Below are positions 18,669 through 27,227 of a DNA stretch of 64,000 nt, piece after piece (position 1 is the stretch's first letter; each line of letters begins with the position of its first letter). A model generated the notes under the pieces. That model had not been told where the DNA came from. It searched no databases and saw only the letters and a program-made list of their open reading frames with translations. Origin of the DNA: Azotobacter salinestris (lineage in GTDB: Bacteria > Pseudomonadota > Gammaproteobacteria > Pseudomonadales > Pseudomonadaceae); NCBI RefSeq assembly GCF_009363155.1, contig NZ_CP045302.1, positions 4,665,194 to 4,729,193 of the forward strand. The letters are read 5' to 3'. Made by a program: the position numbers and the translations under genes.

Positions 18669-19018
18669 GTAGCCAGCCACATCCCCCCGAAGCGAGGCGT
18701 TGGTTCGGGTACTTCCCCATACACCGGAGCGGATTCGAAAAAACTCGTCGGGTTTATAGAGATCACTGCGGAAAACCATGCACAGAGGTCCCATCACAGT
18801 CCCGCGCAGGCGAGGGCATGACCGTCAGCTGTGGCATTTCCCGCAGCCTGCGGCACCTTCTGCCGGGATTCCCGCAGCACCGTCCGTGACAGCCGCATGC
18901 CGGCGAGCCGATCCGGCAGGCGCGCACGGGCGGGCGAGGGCATGGCAGGGCCTGCGCAGCGTCCAGGCCGGCTGGTTATGTCTTTTCTGCATCATGATCT
19001 GGAAAAAATAGAAGCGGT

Positions 19019-19034
19019 TGGCATAACCCCTGCA
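19019..19034 (+). promoter_or_regulatory. Sigma-54 promoter for the ABC importer operon
   Basis: TGGCATAACCCCTGCA has exact GG-N10-GC spacing and the same TGGCA...CTGC variant as the sites at 6887 and 12655. The start would be near 19045, about 55 nt before the binding-protein ATG. Confidence 0.62.
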
Positions 19035-19099
19035 ACACCGGCCTTCACCCGCCAGGACTGCACGGGGCAGTCCGGCATCCGGCTACAGGACGCCAACCC

Positions 19100-20173
19100 A
19101 TGAAACGCACGCTGCTCCTTCCCCTCATCGCCGCGCTCGCCGGCACCTGGCTGGGCACCGCCCCGGCCGGCGCCGCGGACAATCCGCAGGTGATCCGCTT
19201 CGGCCTGGCCACCGTCGGCAAGGGCGGCATCCCCTTCGCTTCCTCCAGCGTCACCAGCCTGGCCCACCAGCGCCAAGCCATCGAGAAGGAACTGGAGACC
19301 GACGGCATCAAGGTCGAGTGGACCTATTTCAAGGGCGCCGGTCCCGCGGTCAACGAGGCGCTGGCCAACAAGCAGCTGGACTTCGCCTGGCAGGGCGACC
19401 TGCCGGCGGTGATCGCCAAGGCCGGCGGCCTCAATACCAAATTGATCGCCGCCGACGGCCTGCTCGCCTCCAACTACCTGGTGGTGCCGGTCGACTCGCC
19501 GGCCAGGACCCTGGAGGATCTCAAGGGCAAGAAGGTGGCGCAGTTCAAGGGCACCAACCTGCAACTGGCCACCGCGCGCACCCTCAAGCGCGCAGGCCTG
19601 CAGGACCGCGACTTCCGCACCATCAACATGGACTTCCCCACCGCCGCGGCGGCGCTGGCCTCCAGGGACATCGACGGCGCCTGGCTGTCGTCCACCGCCT
19701 TCGAACTGCAGAAGAACGGGGTCGGCCGGATCATCTACGACACCCGCGCGGTGGACGCCCGCCTGACTCGCCAGACTCACGTGTTGGTGGACGGCGACTT
19801 CGAGCGGCAGCATCCGCAGATCGTGCAGAAGGTGGTCGACGGCTTGGTGAAGACCGCCGCCTGGGTGTCGGCGCCGGAGAACGATAACGCGGCGTTCGAG
19901 CTGTGGGCCAAGTCCGGCACCCCGGTCGACTCGCTGCGTGCCGAGCAGGGCGAGCTGAGCCTGAAGCGCCGCTACTCGCCGCGCCTCGACGAGTTCTTCG
20001 TCGACCGCTATCGCGCCACGGTGCGCGAGTCCCGCGAGCTGGGCCTGCTGCGCGGCGATGTCGACGTCGACGGCTGGATCGAGCCCAGGTACGTGAACGC
20101 CGCCATCGACCGGCTCGGCCTGCAGACGCTGTGGCCGGCCTACGATGCCGACAACCGCCCGCAGGCCCGGTGA
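19100..20173 (+). CDS. SsuA-like periplasmic substrate-binding protein of the ABC importer
   Basis: 357-aa exported binding protein. The signal peptide MKRTLLLPLIAALAGTWLG ends near PAGAA, then the mature start NPQVIRFGLATVGKGGIPF follows. The same landmarks as in the 12997 product are present (KGAGPAVNEALANKQLDF, QGDLPAVIAKAGG, LEDLKGKKVAQFKGTN), with clear overall paralogy. The family binds aliphatic sulfonates, sulfate esters or related anions. It is the first gene of a run with an MFS carrier, two ABC permeases and an ATPase. The preceding sigma-54 site links it to the SfnR-like regulator. Confidence 0.9.
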   Translation: MKRTLLLPLIAALAGTWLGTAPAGAADNPQVIRFGLATVGKGGIPFASSSVTSLAHQRQAIEKELETDGIKVEWTYFKGAGPAVNEALANKQLDFAWQGDLPAVIAKAGGLNTKLIAADGLLASNYLVVPVDSPARTLEDLKGKKVAQFKGTNLQLATARTLKRAGLQDRDFRTINMDFPTAAAALASRDIDGAWLSSTAFELQKNGVGRIIYDTRAVDARLTRQTHVLVDGDFERQHPQIVQKVVDGLVKTAAWVSAPENDNAAFELWAKSGTPVDSLRAEQGELSLKRRYSPRLDEFFVDRYRATVRESRELGLLRGDVDVDGWIEPRYVNAAIDRLGLQTLWPAYDADNRPQAR

Positions 20174-20180
20174 GGTGCCC

Positions 20181-21392
20181 ATGACCCGGACTGCCCCCGG
20201 CCTGGCCGATACGCGTGCCCTGGCGGCCTTCATCCTGCTGGCCAGCCTGTCGGGGATCGGCGTGGGCCTGGCCAAGGTCAACTTCGCGCTCTATGCCCTC
20301 AGCCTGGAGGCCTCGCCGCTGGAGCTGGGCCTGGTGGCAGGGGCGCAGACCGCCGGCCTGCTGCTCGCCAGCCTGCCGTGCGGGATGCTGGTCGAGCAGT
20401 TCGGCCCGCTGCGCCTGTACCTGTTCGGCAGCCTGGCGGCCGGCGGCCTGTTCCAGCTCCTGCCGCTGGTCGGCCAGCCGCTGCTCCTGCTGTTGCCGAC
20501 CTTGCTGATCGGGCTGTGCATGCCGTGCCGGCTGGTCTCGCTCAACGCGGTGTTCATGCAGCAGCTGGCCCAGGTCGGCGAGGCGCGCGCCGGCTGGTTC
20601 CGCGGCTCGCAGATGATCGGCATGCTGCTGCTCGCACCGCCTCTGGCGGCGCTGTTCGCCGGCTGGCTGGGGGCGGGCGGCAGCTGGCTGCCGATCGGCC
20701 TGCTGTTCGCCATCCCGGTGCTGCTGGCACCGCGGGTGCTGCACATCTACCCGACCCGCCAGCAGAGCGCCGAACCGCTGAGCCTGGCCGCGCTGGGCCG
20801 CCAGCTCGGGGTTCTGCGCGAGCAGCCGACGCTGCGCGACAACTGCCTGCTGGAGTTCTGCGTGCAGGCGGCGGCGATGTTCTTTTCCTGGTTCATCGTC
20901 GCCATCACCGTGCAGGACTACGGCTGGTCGGCCGGTGAGGCCGCCGCGCTGCTCAGCACCCACGGGCTGGCCTACATCTTCGCGCTGTTCGGCCTCGGCC
21001 GGCTGCTCGGCGGCAGCGGCCAGGCCGGTTTCGCCGCCAGCCTGCTGCTCTGCGTCGTCGCCCTGGCGAGCCTCGGCCTGAGCGGCCGGGCGCCGCTGCT
21101 GTGGGGCGGGGCGCTGCTGCTCGGCCTGGGCCTGGGCATGTTGCAGGTGGTCACCCTGTCTGCCTATGCCCGGCACGGCGCGCAGCTCGGCCACGGGCGG
21201 ATCGCCGGCCTGGCGGTGCTGGCCGGGCCGGGCGGCAGCCTCGCCGGCAGTCTGCTCGGCGGCGCGCTCGGCGAGTGGTTCGGCCTGCAGCCGCTGTTCC
21301 TGCTCTTCGTTCCGCTGTTTCTCGGCTTTCTCTTGCGGCCCTCGCCGCAGCATCCGCAACCCGCGCTCTGCGCAAGGAGGATTTCCCGATGA
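20181..21392 (+). CDS. Major facilitator superfamily transporter
   Basis: 403-aa inner-membrane protein with about 12 hydrophobic helices. It is of MFS type, with the N-terminal ALAAFILLASLSGIGVGLAK and the loop 2-3 region GMLVEQFGPLRLYLFGS. The start ATG 20181 is 7 bp after the stop of the binding protein, with GAGGTG before it; the stop overlaps the next permease start (ATGA). It may export a product, such as sulfite or an organic residue, or take up a related compound. Such a carrier is not a usual part of an ABC sulfonate operon and its substrate cannot be told from sequence. Confidence 0.8.
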   Translation: MTRTAPGLADTRALAAFILLASLSGIGVGLAKVNFALYALSLEASPLELGLVAGAQTAGLLLASLPCGMLVEQFGPLRLYLFGSLAAGGLFQLLPLVGQPLLLLLPTLLIGLCMPCRLVSLNAVFMQQLAQVGEARAGWFRGSQMIGMLLLAPPLAALFAGWLGAGGSWLPIGLLFAIPVLLAPRVLHIYPTRQQSAEPLSLAALGRQLGVLREQPTLRDNCLLEFCVQAAAMFFSWFIVAITVQDYGWSAGEAAALLSTHGLAYIFALFGLGRLLGGSGQAGFAASLLLCVVALASLGLSGRAPLLWGGALLLGLGLGMLQVVTLSAYARHGAQLGHGRIAGLAVLAGPGGSLAGSLLGGALGEWFGLQPLFLLFVPLFLGFLLRPSPQHPQPALCARRISR

Positions 21393-22231
21393 GCACGATT
21401 CAGGCTTCGCATCCGTTCCACGCGTTCCACGCGTTCCCGACCCGCCCCTGGCCGGGGTTCGCCCGCGCCCTGCGCCGGGTCGGTGCCGGCGGCGCCGCAC
21501 TGCTGCTGCCGGCGCTGCTGCTGGTCGTCTGGCAGATCGCCGTCGAGCGGCACTGGGTGTCGGCGCAGATCCTGCCGCCGCCGTCGCGGGTGCTGGAGAC
21601 CTTCGGCGAGCTGTGGGCGAGCGGCGATCTGTGGTTCGAGCTGTCGATCAGCCTGCAGCGGGTGCTGATCGGCTCGCTCATCGGCGGCGCCTTCGGCCTG
21701 CTGCTCGGCCTCGCCATGGGCCTGTCGCGCCAGACCGAGGCCTATCTCATGCCGCTGTTCCAGGCGCTCAGCCAGGTGCCGGTGCTGGGCTGGATTCCGC
21801 TGTTGATGATGCTGGTCGGCATCGACGAGACGCTGAAATACCTGGTGATCGCCAAGGCGGTGCTGGTGCCGCTGACCCTCAACACCTTCTCCGGCATCCG
21901 CAGCATCCCGCCGAGCTACCTGGAGGTGGCCCGGGTGTACCGCCTCGGGCTGCTGCTGCGCCTGCGCCGGGTGATCCTGCCGGCGGCGCTGCCGAGCATT
22001 TTCACCGGGGTGCGCTTCGCCCTCACCAAGGGCTGGATCGCCCTGGTCACGGTGGAGCTGCTGGCCTCCAGCGAGGGCATCGGCTACCTGATGGTCGACG
22101 GCCGGCAGCTGTTCCAGCTCGATCTGGTGATCGTCGCCATGCTGGTGGTCGGGCTGGTCGGCCTGGTCCTCGACCAGGGGCTGGCGCTGATCGAAACCCG
22201 CCTGCAGCGCTGGCAGCGCCAGGCCTTCTGA
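21389..22231 (+). CDS. ABC transporter permease (SsuC-like), first of two
   Basis: 280-aa inner-membrane permease of the BPD_transp_1 family. There is one N-terminal helix (ALLLPALLLVVWQIAVERHW), the family segment ILPPPSRVLETFGELWASG and about five further helices. The ATPase-contact (EAA) loop is YLEVARVYRLGLLLRLRRVI-L-PAALPSIFTG (about residues 175-207). It overlaps the MFS gene by 4 bp and is followed after 12 bp by a second, distinct permease, so the channel may be a heterodimer. Confidence 0.88.
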   Translation: MSTIQASHPFHAFHAFPTRPWPGFARALRRVGAGGAALLLPALLLVVWQIAVERHWVSAQILPPPSRVLETFGELWASGDLWFELSISLQRVLIGSLIGGAFGLLLGLAMGLSRQTEAYLMPLFQALSQVPVLGWIPLLMMLVGIDETLKYLVIAKAVLVPLTLNTFSGIRSIPPSYLEVARVYRLGLLLRLRRVILPAALPSIFTGVRFALTKGWIALVTVELLASSEGIGYLMVDGRQLFQLDLVIVAMLVVGLVGLVLDQGLALIETRLQRWQRQAF

Positions 22232-22243
22232 AGGAGCGCGCGC

Positions 22244-23017
22244 ATGTCCGAAGCAACCCGCAAACGGCCCGATCTGCGCGGCTGGGTGGTGCCGGGAGTC
22301 CTGCTGCTGCTCTGGTGGCTGGCCACCGCGCAGGACTGGGTGGATACCAAGCTGGTCGCCAGCCCCGTGGCGGTGCTGGAGACGGCCTGGCAGGCGGTGG
22401 CCAGCGGCGAGCTGTGGCGGAGCCTCGCCGCCAGCCTCGGCCGTAACCTGTCGGGCTTCGCCCTCGGCAGCCTGGCGGGCCTGGTCTTCGGCGGCCTGCT
22501 CGGGCTGTCGCGGCTGGCCGAGCGGCTGGTCGGGCCGACCTTCCACGCCCTGAAGCAGATCGCCCTGTTCGCCTGGATTCCGCTGCTCTCGGCCTGGTTC
22601 GGTTTCGGCGAGCCGGCCAAGGTAGCCTTCATCGCCCTGGCGGTGTTCTACCCGGTGGCGCTGAACAGCTTCGAGGGCATCCGCGCCACCCGCCACGAGC
22701 TGCTCGAGGTGGCCCGGGTGCTCGGCCTGACCCCGGCGCAGCGGCTGCTGCGCCTGGTGCTGCCGTCCGCCGCGCCGGCGATCTTCACCGGCCTGCACCT
22801 GGGGCTGATCTACGCCTGGCTGGCCACGCTCGGCGCCGAGTACTTCTTTTCCGCCGGGCCGGGGATCGGCAACACCATGATCGACGGCCGCGAGCATTTC
22901 GAGATGGACCAGGTGATCTACGGCCTGCTGGTGGTCGGTGCCGTCGGCCTGGTCCTCAATCGCCTGGCCGCCTGGATCGAGGCGCGCGCGCTGGCCTGGC
23001 GCGGCGGCGGGCGCTGA
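22244..23017 (+). CDS. ABC transporter permease (SsuC-like), second of two
   Basis: 257-aa permease of the same family as the preceding gene but clearly diverged. N-terminal helix GWVVPGVLLLLWWLATAQ, then TKLVASPVAVLETAWQAV; the EAA loop is LLEVARVLGLTPAQRLLRLV-PSAAPAIFTG (about residues 157-187). The C-terminus ends in an Arg-rich tail (RALAWRGGGR). It is close enough behind the first permease (12 bp) for coupled translation. SsuC normally works as a homodimer, so two genes suggest either a heterodimer or two alternative importers sharing one ATPase. Confidence 0.88.
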   Translation: MSEATRKRPDLRGWVVPGVLLLLWWLATAQDWVDTKLVASPVAVLETAWQAVASGELWRSLAASLGRNLSGFALGSLAGLVFGGLLGLSRLAERLVGPTFHALKQIALFAWIPLLSAWFGFGEPAKVAFIALAVFYPVALNSFEGIRATRHELLEVARVLGLTPAQRLLRLVLPSAAPAIFTGLHLGLIYAWLATLGAEYFFSAGPGIGNTMIDGREHFEMDQVIYGLLVVGAVGLVLNRLAAWIEARALAWRGGGR

Positions 23018-23025
23018 GTGCCGCT

Positions 23026-23059
23026 GGTGGGAAAGGCCGGTGGCCGTTTCCCACCCTAC
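23026..23059. repeat. Single-hairpin repeat of the GTAGGGTGG family
   Basis: GGTGGGAAA (23026-23034) pairs with TTTCCCACC (23047-23055), followed by CTAC. It separates the second permease from the ATPase gene and could temper expression across that gap. Confidence 0.7.
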
Positions 23060-23113
23060 ACAACGGACAGTCCTGGATTCACCGTTTTGCACTTCAACTG
23101 ATGGGAGTTTTCG

Positions 23114-23881
23114 ATGAGAGGGACCGGTTTTCTGAGTTTGCACGGCGTGGACAAGCGCTTTCCCTTGAAGGAGGGCGAGCTGCACGTTCTCGACGACATT
23201 TCCCTGGACATCCGTCAGGGCGAGTTCGTCAGCATCGTCGGCGGCAGCGGCTGCGGCAAATCCACCCTGTTGCGCCTGCTGGTCGGCCTGGAGGAGGCCA
23301 GCGGCGGCAGCCTGCGCCTGGACGGCGCACCGATCCACGGCACCGATCCGGCGCGCGGCATCGTCTTCCAGGATCACCGCCTGTACCCCTGGCTGACGGT
23401 GGAGGACAACGTGCTGCTGGCGCTGGCCAACTCGCCGCTGGACAAGGCCGAGCGCCTGGCCCGGGTCCACGCGCACCTGGAGCTGGTCGGCCTGAAACAC
23501 TTCGCCAGGGCCTGGCCGGCGCAGCTCTCCGGCGGCATGAGCCAGCGCGTGGCGATCGCCCGCGGGCTGGTCAACCGGCCGAAGGTCCTGCTCCTCGACG
23601 AGCCCTTCGGCGCCCTCGATGCGCTGACCCGCGCCCAGTTGCAGGACGAGCTGGCGCGCATCTGGCAGACCGAGGGCATCACCACCGTGCTGGTCACCCA
23701 CGACGTCGACGAGGCGGTGCTGCTCGGCGACCGGGTGGTGGTGATGGAGCCGCGCCCCGGACGCATCCGGCGCATCGTTCCGGTCGATCTGCCCCATCCG
23801 AGGAGGCGCGACGATCCGCGGCTCGCCGAGCTGCGCAGCGACATCCTGCAGGACTTCACCCGCCGCCAGGCCATCGCCTGA
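23114..23881 (+). CDS. ABC transporter ATP-binding protein (SsuB/TauB-like)
   Basis: 255-aa ATPase energising the importer. It has Walker A GGSGCGKST (about residues 41-49), Q-loop VFQDHRLYPW, signature LSGGMSQRVAIARGL (about 138-152), Walker B VLLLDEPFGALDALTR and H-loop VLVTHDVDEAVLLGDRVVVM. These match the nitrate/sulfonate/taurine ATPase subgroup. It lies 96 bp downstream of the permease, with a hairpin repeat in the gap, and 116 bp upstream of an OprD porin. MRGTGFLSLHGVDKRFPLKE starts just after a GGGAG sequence. Confidence 0.92.
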   Translation: MRGTGFLSLHGVDKRFPLKEGELHVLDDISLDIRQGEFVSIVGGSGCGKSTLLRLLVGLEEASGGSLRLDGAPIHGTDPARGIVFQDHRLYPWLTVEDNVLLALANSPLDKAERLARVHAHLELVGLKHFARAWPAQLSGGMSQRVAIARGLVNRPKVLLLDEPFGALDALTRAQLQDELARIWQTEGITTVLVTHDVDEAVLLGDRVVVMEPRPGRIRRIVPVDLPHPRRRDDPRLAELRSDILQDFTRRQAIA

Positions 23882-23997
23882 CGCCGCGGGTTTCCTCCAA
23901 GCCGACACCTTCACGGGGGTCGGTCCGCGACAGCCCATTCGACGACGAAACGTTCTCCCGGCCGACCCGACCAATTGCACGCTTCCGGAGCTGAAGC

Positions 23998-25329
23998 ATG
24001 AGAACGTCCATTCTGGCCATGGCCACGGTGGCGGGCGTCGTGGGTCTGCCATGCGCATCCGCCGCAGGTTTCATCGATGACAGCAAGGCCAGCCTCGGCC
24101 TGCGCAACTTCTACTTCAATCAGGATTACCGCAGCGGCGAGGCGGCGCCCTCGAAGGCGGAGGAGTGGGGGCAGGGTTTCATACTCAATTTCCGCTCCGG
24201 CTACACCCAGGGACCGGTCGGCGTCGGCCTCAATGCCATCGGCCTGCTCGGCGTCAAGCTGGATTCCGGCGGACGCACCGACAAGGCCGGGCGCAGCCGC
24301 AATCCCGGCCAGCTGTTCCCCCTCGACCACGACAACAGCGCGGTCGACCACTTCGGCTCTCTCGGCCTGACCGGCAAGCTGCGCATCTCCAGGACCGAGG
24401 CGCACATCGGCACCCTGCAGCCGCGCCTGCCGGTGGTGGTGTTCAACGACGGCCGCCTGCTGCCGCAGACCTTCGAGGGCGGGCAGATCACCTCCGCCGA
24501 GTTCGCCGACCTGACGCTGATCGGCGGCATGCTGGAGCACGCCAAGGGGCGCGCCTCCACCGACCGCCAGGCGCTCAGCGTGCCCGGCAACCGCACCCGG
24601 CGCAGCAACAAGTTCTACTACGGCGGCGCCGACTACCGAATCGGCAAGAACCTGCTGCTGCAGTACTACTACGCGACCCTGGAGGACTTCTACGAGCAGC
24701 ACTTCGTCGGCCTGACCCATACCCTGGCGCTGCCGGTCGGCAGCCTGACCAGCGACCTGCGCTATTTCCACAGCGAGCCGGACGGCGACAACGCCAGCGC
24801 CGCCGGCCGCGCCGACGGCTACACCATCGGCGACGCGCGGCTGGCCAACGACCTGGAGAAGGGCGAGGTGGACAGCCGGCTGTGGAGCGCGCTGTTCACC
24901 TACCGCCTCGGCGGCCATGCGCTGGGCCTCGGCTACCAGCAGAACGAGGGCGACAGCGAGCTGCCCTATCTCAACCAGAGCGACGGCGCCACCAGCTACA
25001 CCATCGCCACCCGCCAGATCGGCGGCTTCAGCTGCGCCGGCGAGCGCGTGCTGGGCGCGACCTACAGCTACGACTTCGCCGCACTCGGCCTTCCCGGCCT
25101 GAGCGCCCGGGTGATCTACAACAAGGCTTGGCACATCGACGTTGCCGGCCGTGCGCGCAGCGACCGGGAATGGGAGCGCGACCTGCGCCTCGACTACGTG
25201 CTGCAGAGCGGCCCGCTCAAGGGGCTGGGCATCGCCTGGGCCAACGCCTCGCTGCGCAGCCACGTGGCCAGCCAGCGCGACATCGACGAGAACCGGCTGA
25301 TTGTCCTGTACAGCGTGCCGTTGTTCTGA
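23998..25329 (+). CDS. OprD-family outer membrane porin (second copy)
   Basis: 443-aa outer-membrane channel. Signal peptide MRTSILAMATVAGVVGLPCA, then AAGFIDDSKASLGLRNFYFN, the conserved mature start. It continues with EEWGQGFILNFRSGYTQG and ends YSVPLF with terminal Phe. It resembles the porin at 15023 in overall plan, but loops differ strongly. Placement at the end of the ABC importer run suggests it provides outer-membrane entry for the same sulfur compounds (inference). No further gene follows on this strand before 25988. Confidence 0.9.
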   Translation: MRTSILAMATVAGVVGLPCASAAGFIDDSKASLGLRNFYFNQDYRSGEAAPSKAEEWGQGFILNFRSGYTQGPVGVGLNAIGLLGVKLDSGGRTDKAGRSRNPGQLFPLDHDNSAVDHFGSLGLTGKLRISRTEAHIGTLQPRLPVVVFNDGRLLPQTFEGGQITSAEFADLTLIGGMLEHAKGRASTDRQALSVPGNRTRRSNKFYYGGADYRIGKNLLLQYYYATLEDFYEQHFVGLTHTLALPVGSLTSDLRYFHSEPDGDNASAAGRADGYTIGDARLANDLEKGEVDSRLWSALFTYRLGGHALGLGYQQNEGDSELPYLNQSDGATSYTIATRQIGGFSCAGERVLGATYSYDFAALGLPGLSARVIYNKAWHIDVAGRARSDREWERDLRLDYVLQSGPLKGLGIAWANASLRSHVASQRDIDENRLIVLYSVPLF

Positions 25330-25413
25330 GGGGAGAGGGCAGGGCGAGCGCCCGGCATCCGGGCGTTCCGGAGGGCGCGCCCGCGCGGGGGCGGGCACGC
25401 CTGGCGGCGGGGA

Positions 25414-25698
25414 TCAGTCGTTCTCGCTCCAGAGGTACTGATCGATTTCCTGCATCAGGTAGGCGTTGTTCCTGATATTGCGTGCCTCCGCCTCGGCCTC
25501 TTCGCGGGTGTAGCCGTTCAGGGTGAAGCTGGTCCGGCCCGCCGGATGGGTCTCGTAGAACAGGCGCACGTCCAGCAGCCAGGTGTCGGCGCGGTGCCGG
25601 TCGGGCAGCAGGCGCAGATGCGCCTTCAGCTTTCGCTCGAGCGGGACGATCAGGTTGAACACTTCCGTCGATACAGGCGATGAATTCACCTCACCCAT
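25414..25698 (-). CDS. Hypothetical protein, 94 aa
   Basis: I do not recognise a family. The product is soluble and charged, beginning MGEVNSSPVSTEVFNLIVPL. There are no membrane helix, signal peptide or cysteines. The middle, LDVRLFYETHPAGRTSFTLN, could form beta strands and the end, TREEAEAEARNIRNNAYLMQ, a helix. Codon use looks ordinary for the region. It is isolated: 85 bp after the porin stop (convergent), with nothing upstream on its own strand within 0.7 kb. Confidence 0.55.
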   Translation of the reverse strand: MGEVNSSPVSTEVFNLIVPLERKLKAHLRLLPDRHRADTWLLDVRLFYETHPAGRTSFTLNGYTREEAEAEARNIRNNAYLMQEIDQYLWSEND

Positions 25699-25987
25699 TT
25701 TTCTCCCCTTGTCACTGCAAAGCCGCTGCGCCTACGCCGGGCTTTCCGGTTCATGATGTTCTTCCGCCTGTGCCCGGGCCTGTCGTTGCCGTCCGACGAG
25801 CGGTTTGGCAACATCCCCGCAGCCTGCGGGCTGCCCTGGCGGGGGCGATTGGCGCATGGCCGACCGCTGATCGGGCCGCATTAGAGCAGATCGTCATCCG
25901 CCGTGATACCGCGTGCAACGCTCGGTTTTTTGCAACCGGTTTTGAAGAATGCTGTTTCGGAAGCGGTGGGAGATACGGAGCGCGAGC

Positions 25988-26299
25988 ATGAATATCTGGG
26001 CGCTGGACAAACATCAGGACATTCGCCATGTGTTGTTGCTGCTGAGCGAGCAGCTGGGGCCGGATGCCTTCGGCATCGATGCCACGACCTCGCTGGACCC
26101 GCGGGCCGTCTATCTGCTGCACCGCGAGGAGCCCGGCGTGCGCGCCTGGCTCTACACACTCGGGCAGAGTGCGGATCGCTACGGCGTGCATCTGGAATAC
26201 CCGAACAGCACCGATACCCACGAGAACGTGCCGCTATCGGAGCTGGTGGCGATGCTCGCCGTGCATTTCGACGTGCCGACGATCCGGCCGCTGCCCTGA
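25988..26299 (+). CDS. Hypothetical protein, 103 aa
   Basis: No family recognised. The start MNIWALDKHQDIRHVLLLLS is favoured over an upstream in-frame ATG because an AGCG/GAG-type ribosome site precedes it and the earlier codons look random. The product is small, acidic and soluble, with LEYPNSTDTHENVPLSELVA and a hydrophobic close VAMLAVHFDVPTIRPL. Just downstream lies the large inverted repeat at 26311-26381, which may end its transcript. Confidence 0.5.
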   Translation: MNIWALDKHQDIRHVLLLLSEQLGPDAFGIDATTSLDPRAVYLLHREEPGVRAWLYTLGQSADRYGVHLEYPNSTDTHENVPLSELVAMLAVHFDVPTIRPLP

Positions 26300-26310
26300 T
26301 TCCTCCGGCT

Positions 26311-26381
26311 TAGGGCCTGTTAACCCTACTCCACACGGCCGCGGCAACGCGGCTTGCGGAGAGTAGTGTTAACAGGCCCTA
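26311..26381. repeat. Long inverted repeat (21-bp arms) after the sirtuin gene
   Basis: Left arm 26311-26331 begins TAGGGCCTGTTAAC and right arm 26361-26381 ends GTTAACAGGCCCTA; 20 of 21 positions pair, around a 29-bp GC-rich centre. It lies between convergent genes, so a bidirectional terminator is plausible. Its length and its insertion over the sirtuin stop (TAG at 26379-26381) also suit a small mobile repeat. Confidence 0.75.
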
Positions 26382-27227
26382 GGCGACCCCCAGGCGCTCG
26401 GCGAGCCAGGGCAGCACCTGCTCGCAGGGCCGCTCGATCTTCAGGGTCAGCAGGGCTTCGGCGCGCATCGCGCCCTGGTTGATCGCCGCCAGCGGCTTGC
26501 CCAGCTCGGCGATCGAGCGACACAGCCGGAAGCTGGAATAGGTCATCACCGTCGAGCCGATCACCAGCAGCGCCGGCGCCCGCTCGATGCTCCGCGCGGT
26601 CGCCTCGGTCTGCTCGGCCGGCACGCCCTCGCCGTAGAACACCACATCCGGCTTGAGCAGGTCGCTGCCGCAGCAGGGGCACCAGGGGACGCGGAACCCC
26701 TCCAGCCAGGCCTCCGCCAGCCGGGCGTCGCCGTCCGGGGCGAGGACGGCCTCGGCGCCCTGCAGGTAGGCGTTCTCCGCTTCCAGCACGGACTGGATCT
26801 CGCTGCGCCACAGCCGTTTGCCGCAATCCAGGCAGCGCACCCGGTGCAGGTTGCCGTGCAGCTCGATCACGTCCTCGCTGCCGGCCGCCTGATGCAGCCC
26901 GTCCACGTTCTGGGTGATCAGGCCGGCGATCCGCCGTCCGGCCGAGAGCCTGGCCAGGGACTGGTGCGCCGCGTTCGGCTGCGCCTCGCGCATCTTCGGC
27001 CAGCCGATCATGCTGCGCGCCCAGTAGCGCCTGCGCGCCGCGGCCGAGCCGGTGAACTCCTGATAGGTCATCGGCGTCCGGCCATGGCGGACGCCCTCCT
27101 TGTCGCGATAGGCCGGAATGCCCGAGGGCGTGCTGAGGCCCGCGCCGGTCAGGACCAGCAGCGGCTGCCGCGCCATGAGCGCGCACAGCTCCAGCAGGGC
27201 GGCGGGGGGATCGAGGTCGTGCGGCAT
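26379..27227 (-). CDS. Sir2-family NAD-dependent protein deacylase
   Basis: 282-aa sirtuin that removes acyl groups from lysine using NAD+. The NAD motif is LTGAGLSTPSGIPAYRD (about residues 25-41), then ITQNVDGLH and the catalytic His in ELHGNLH. The Zn site Cys are CLDCGK and CPCCG, and VVFYGEGVP follows. It belongs to the class II-like bacterial sirtuins rather than the CobB type. The ATG at 27227 is chosen because GGAGAC lies 7-8 nt upstream; longer in-frame starts exist but add a low-complexity leader. The C-terminus, WLAERLGVA, ends on a TAG that belongs to the adjoining inverted repeat. Confidence 0.85.
   Translation of the reverse strand: MPHDLDPPAALLELCALMARQPLLVLTGAGLSTPSGIPAYRDKEGVRHGRTPMTYQEFTGSAAARRRYWARSMIGWPKMREAQPNAAHQSLARLSAGRRIAGLITQNVDGLHQAAGSEDVIELHGNLHRVRCLDCGKRLWRSEIQSVLEAENAYLQGAEAVLAPDGDARLAEAWLEGFRVPWCPCCGSDLLKPDVVFYGEGVPAEQTEATARSIERAPALLVIGSTVMTYSSFRLCRSIAELGKPLAAINQGAMRAEALLTLKIERPCEQVLPWLAERLGVA

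Larger units (their letters stand above)
18465..19099. other. Intergenic region: gnt control sites and a sigma-54 promoter
   Basis: No credible gene was found in this 635 bp; short open frames lack family resemblance or ribosome sites. It contains two GntR operators, a minus-strand sigma-70 promoter candidate (18640-18668) and the plus-strand sigma-54 site (19019-19034) for the ABC cluster. A regulator gene, such as gntR, might once have been here, but I see no remnant. Confidence 0.55.

Noticed and set aside
18576-18797. Short minus-strand open frame upstream of gntK, possibly a regulator
   Set aside because: There is no HTH or family likeness, no ribosome site, and it covers the operator and promoter sites.
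18944-18957. Another GG-N10-GC match (TGGCAGGGCCTGCGCA)
   Set aside because: The -12 element is GCGC rather than TTGC, and a much better site lies 75 bp closer to the gene.
21164-24058. 964-codon minus-strand open frame across the ABC permeases
   Set aside because: Composition is Gln/Ala/Gly/His-rich with no domain; the plus-strand permease and ATPase genes fully explain the region.
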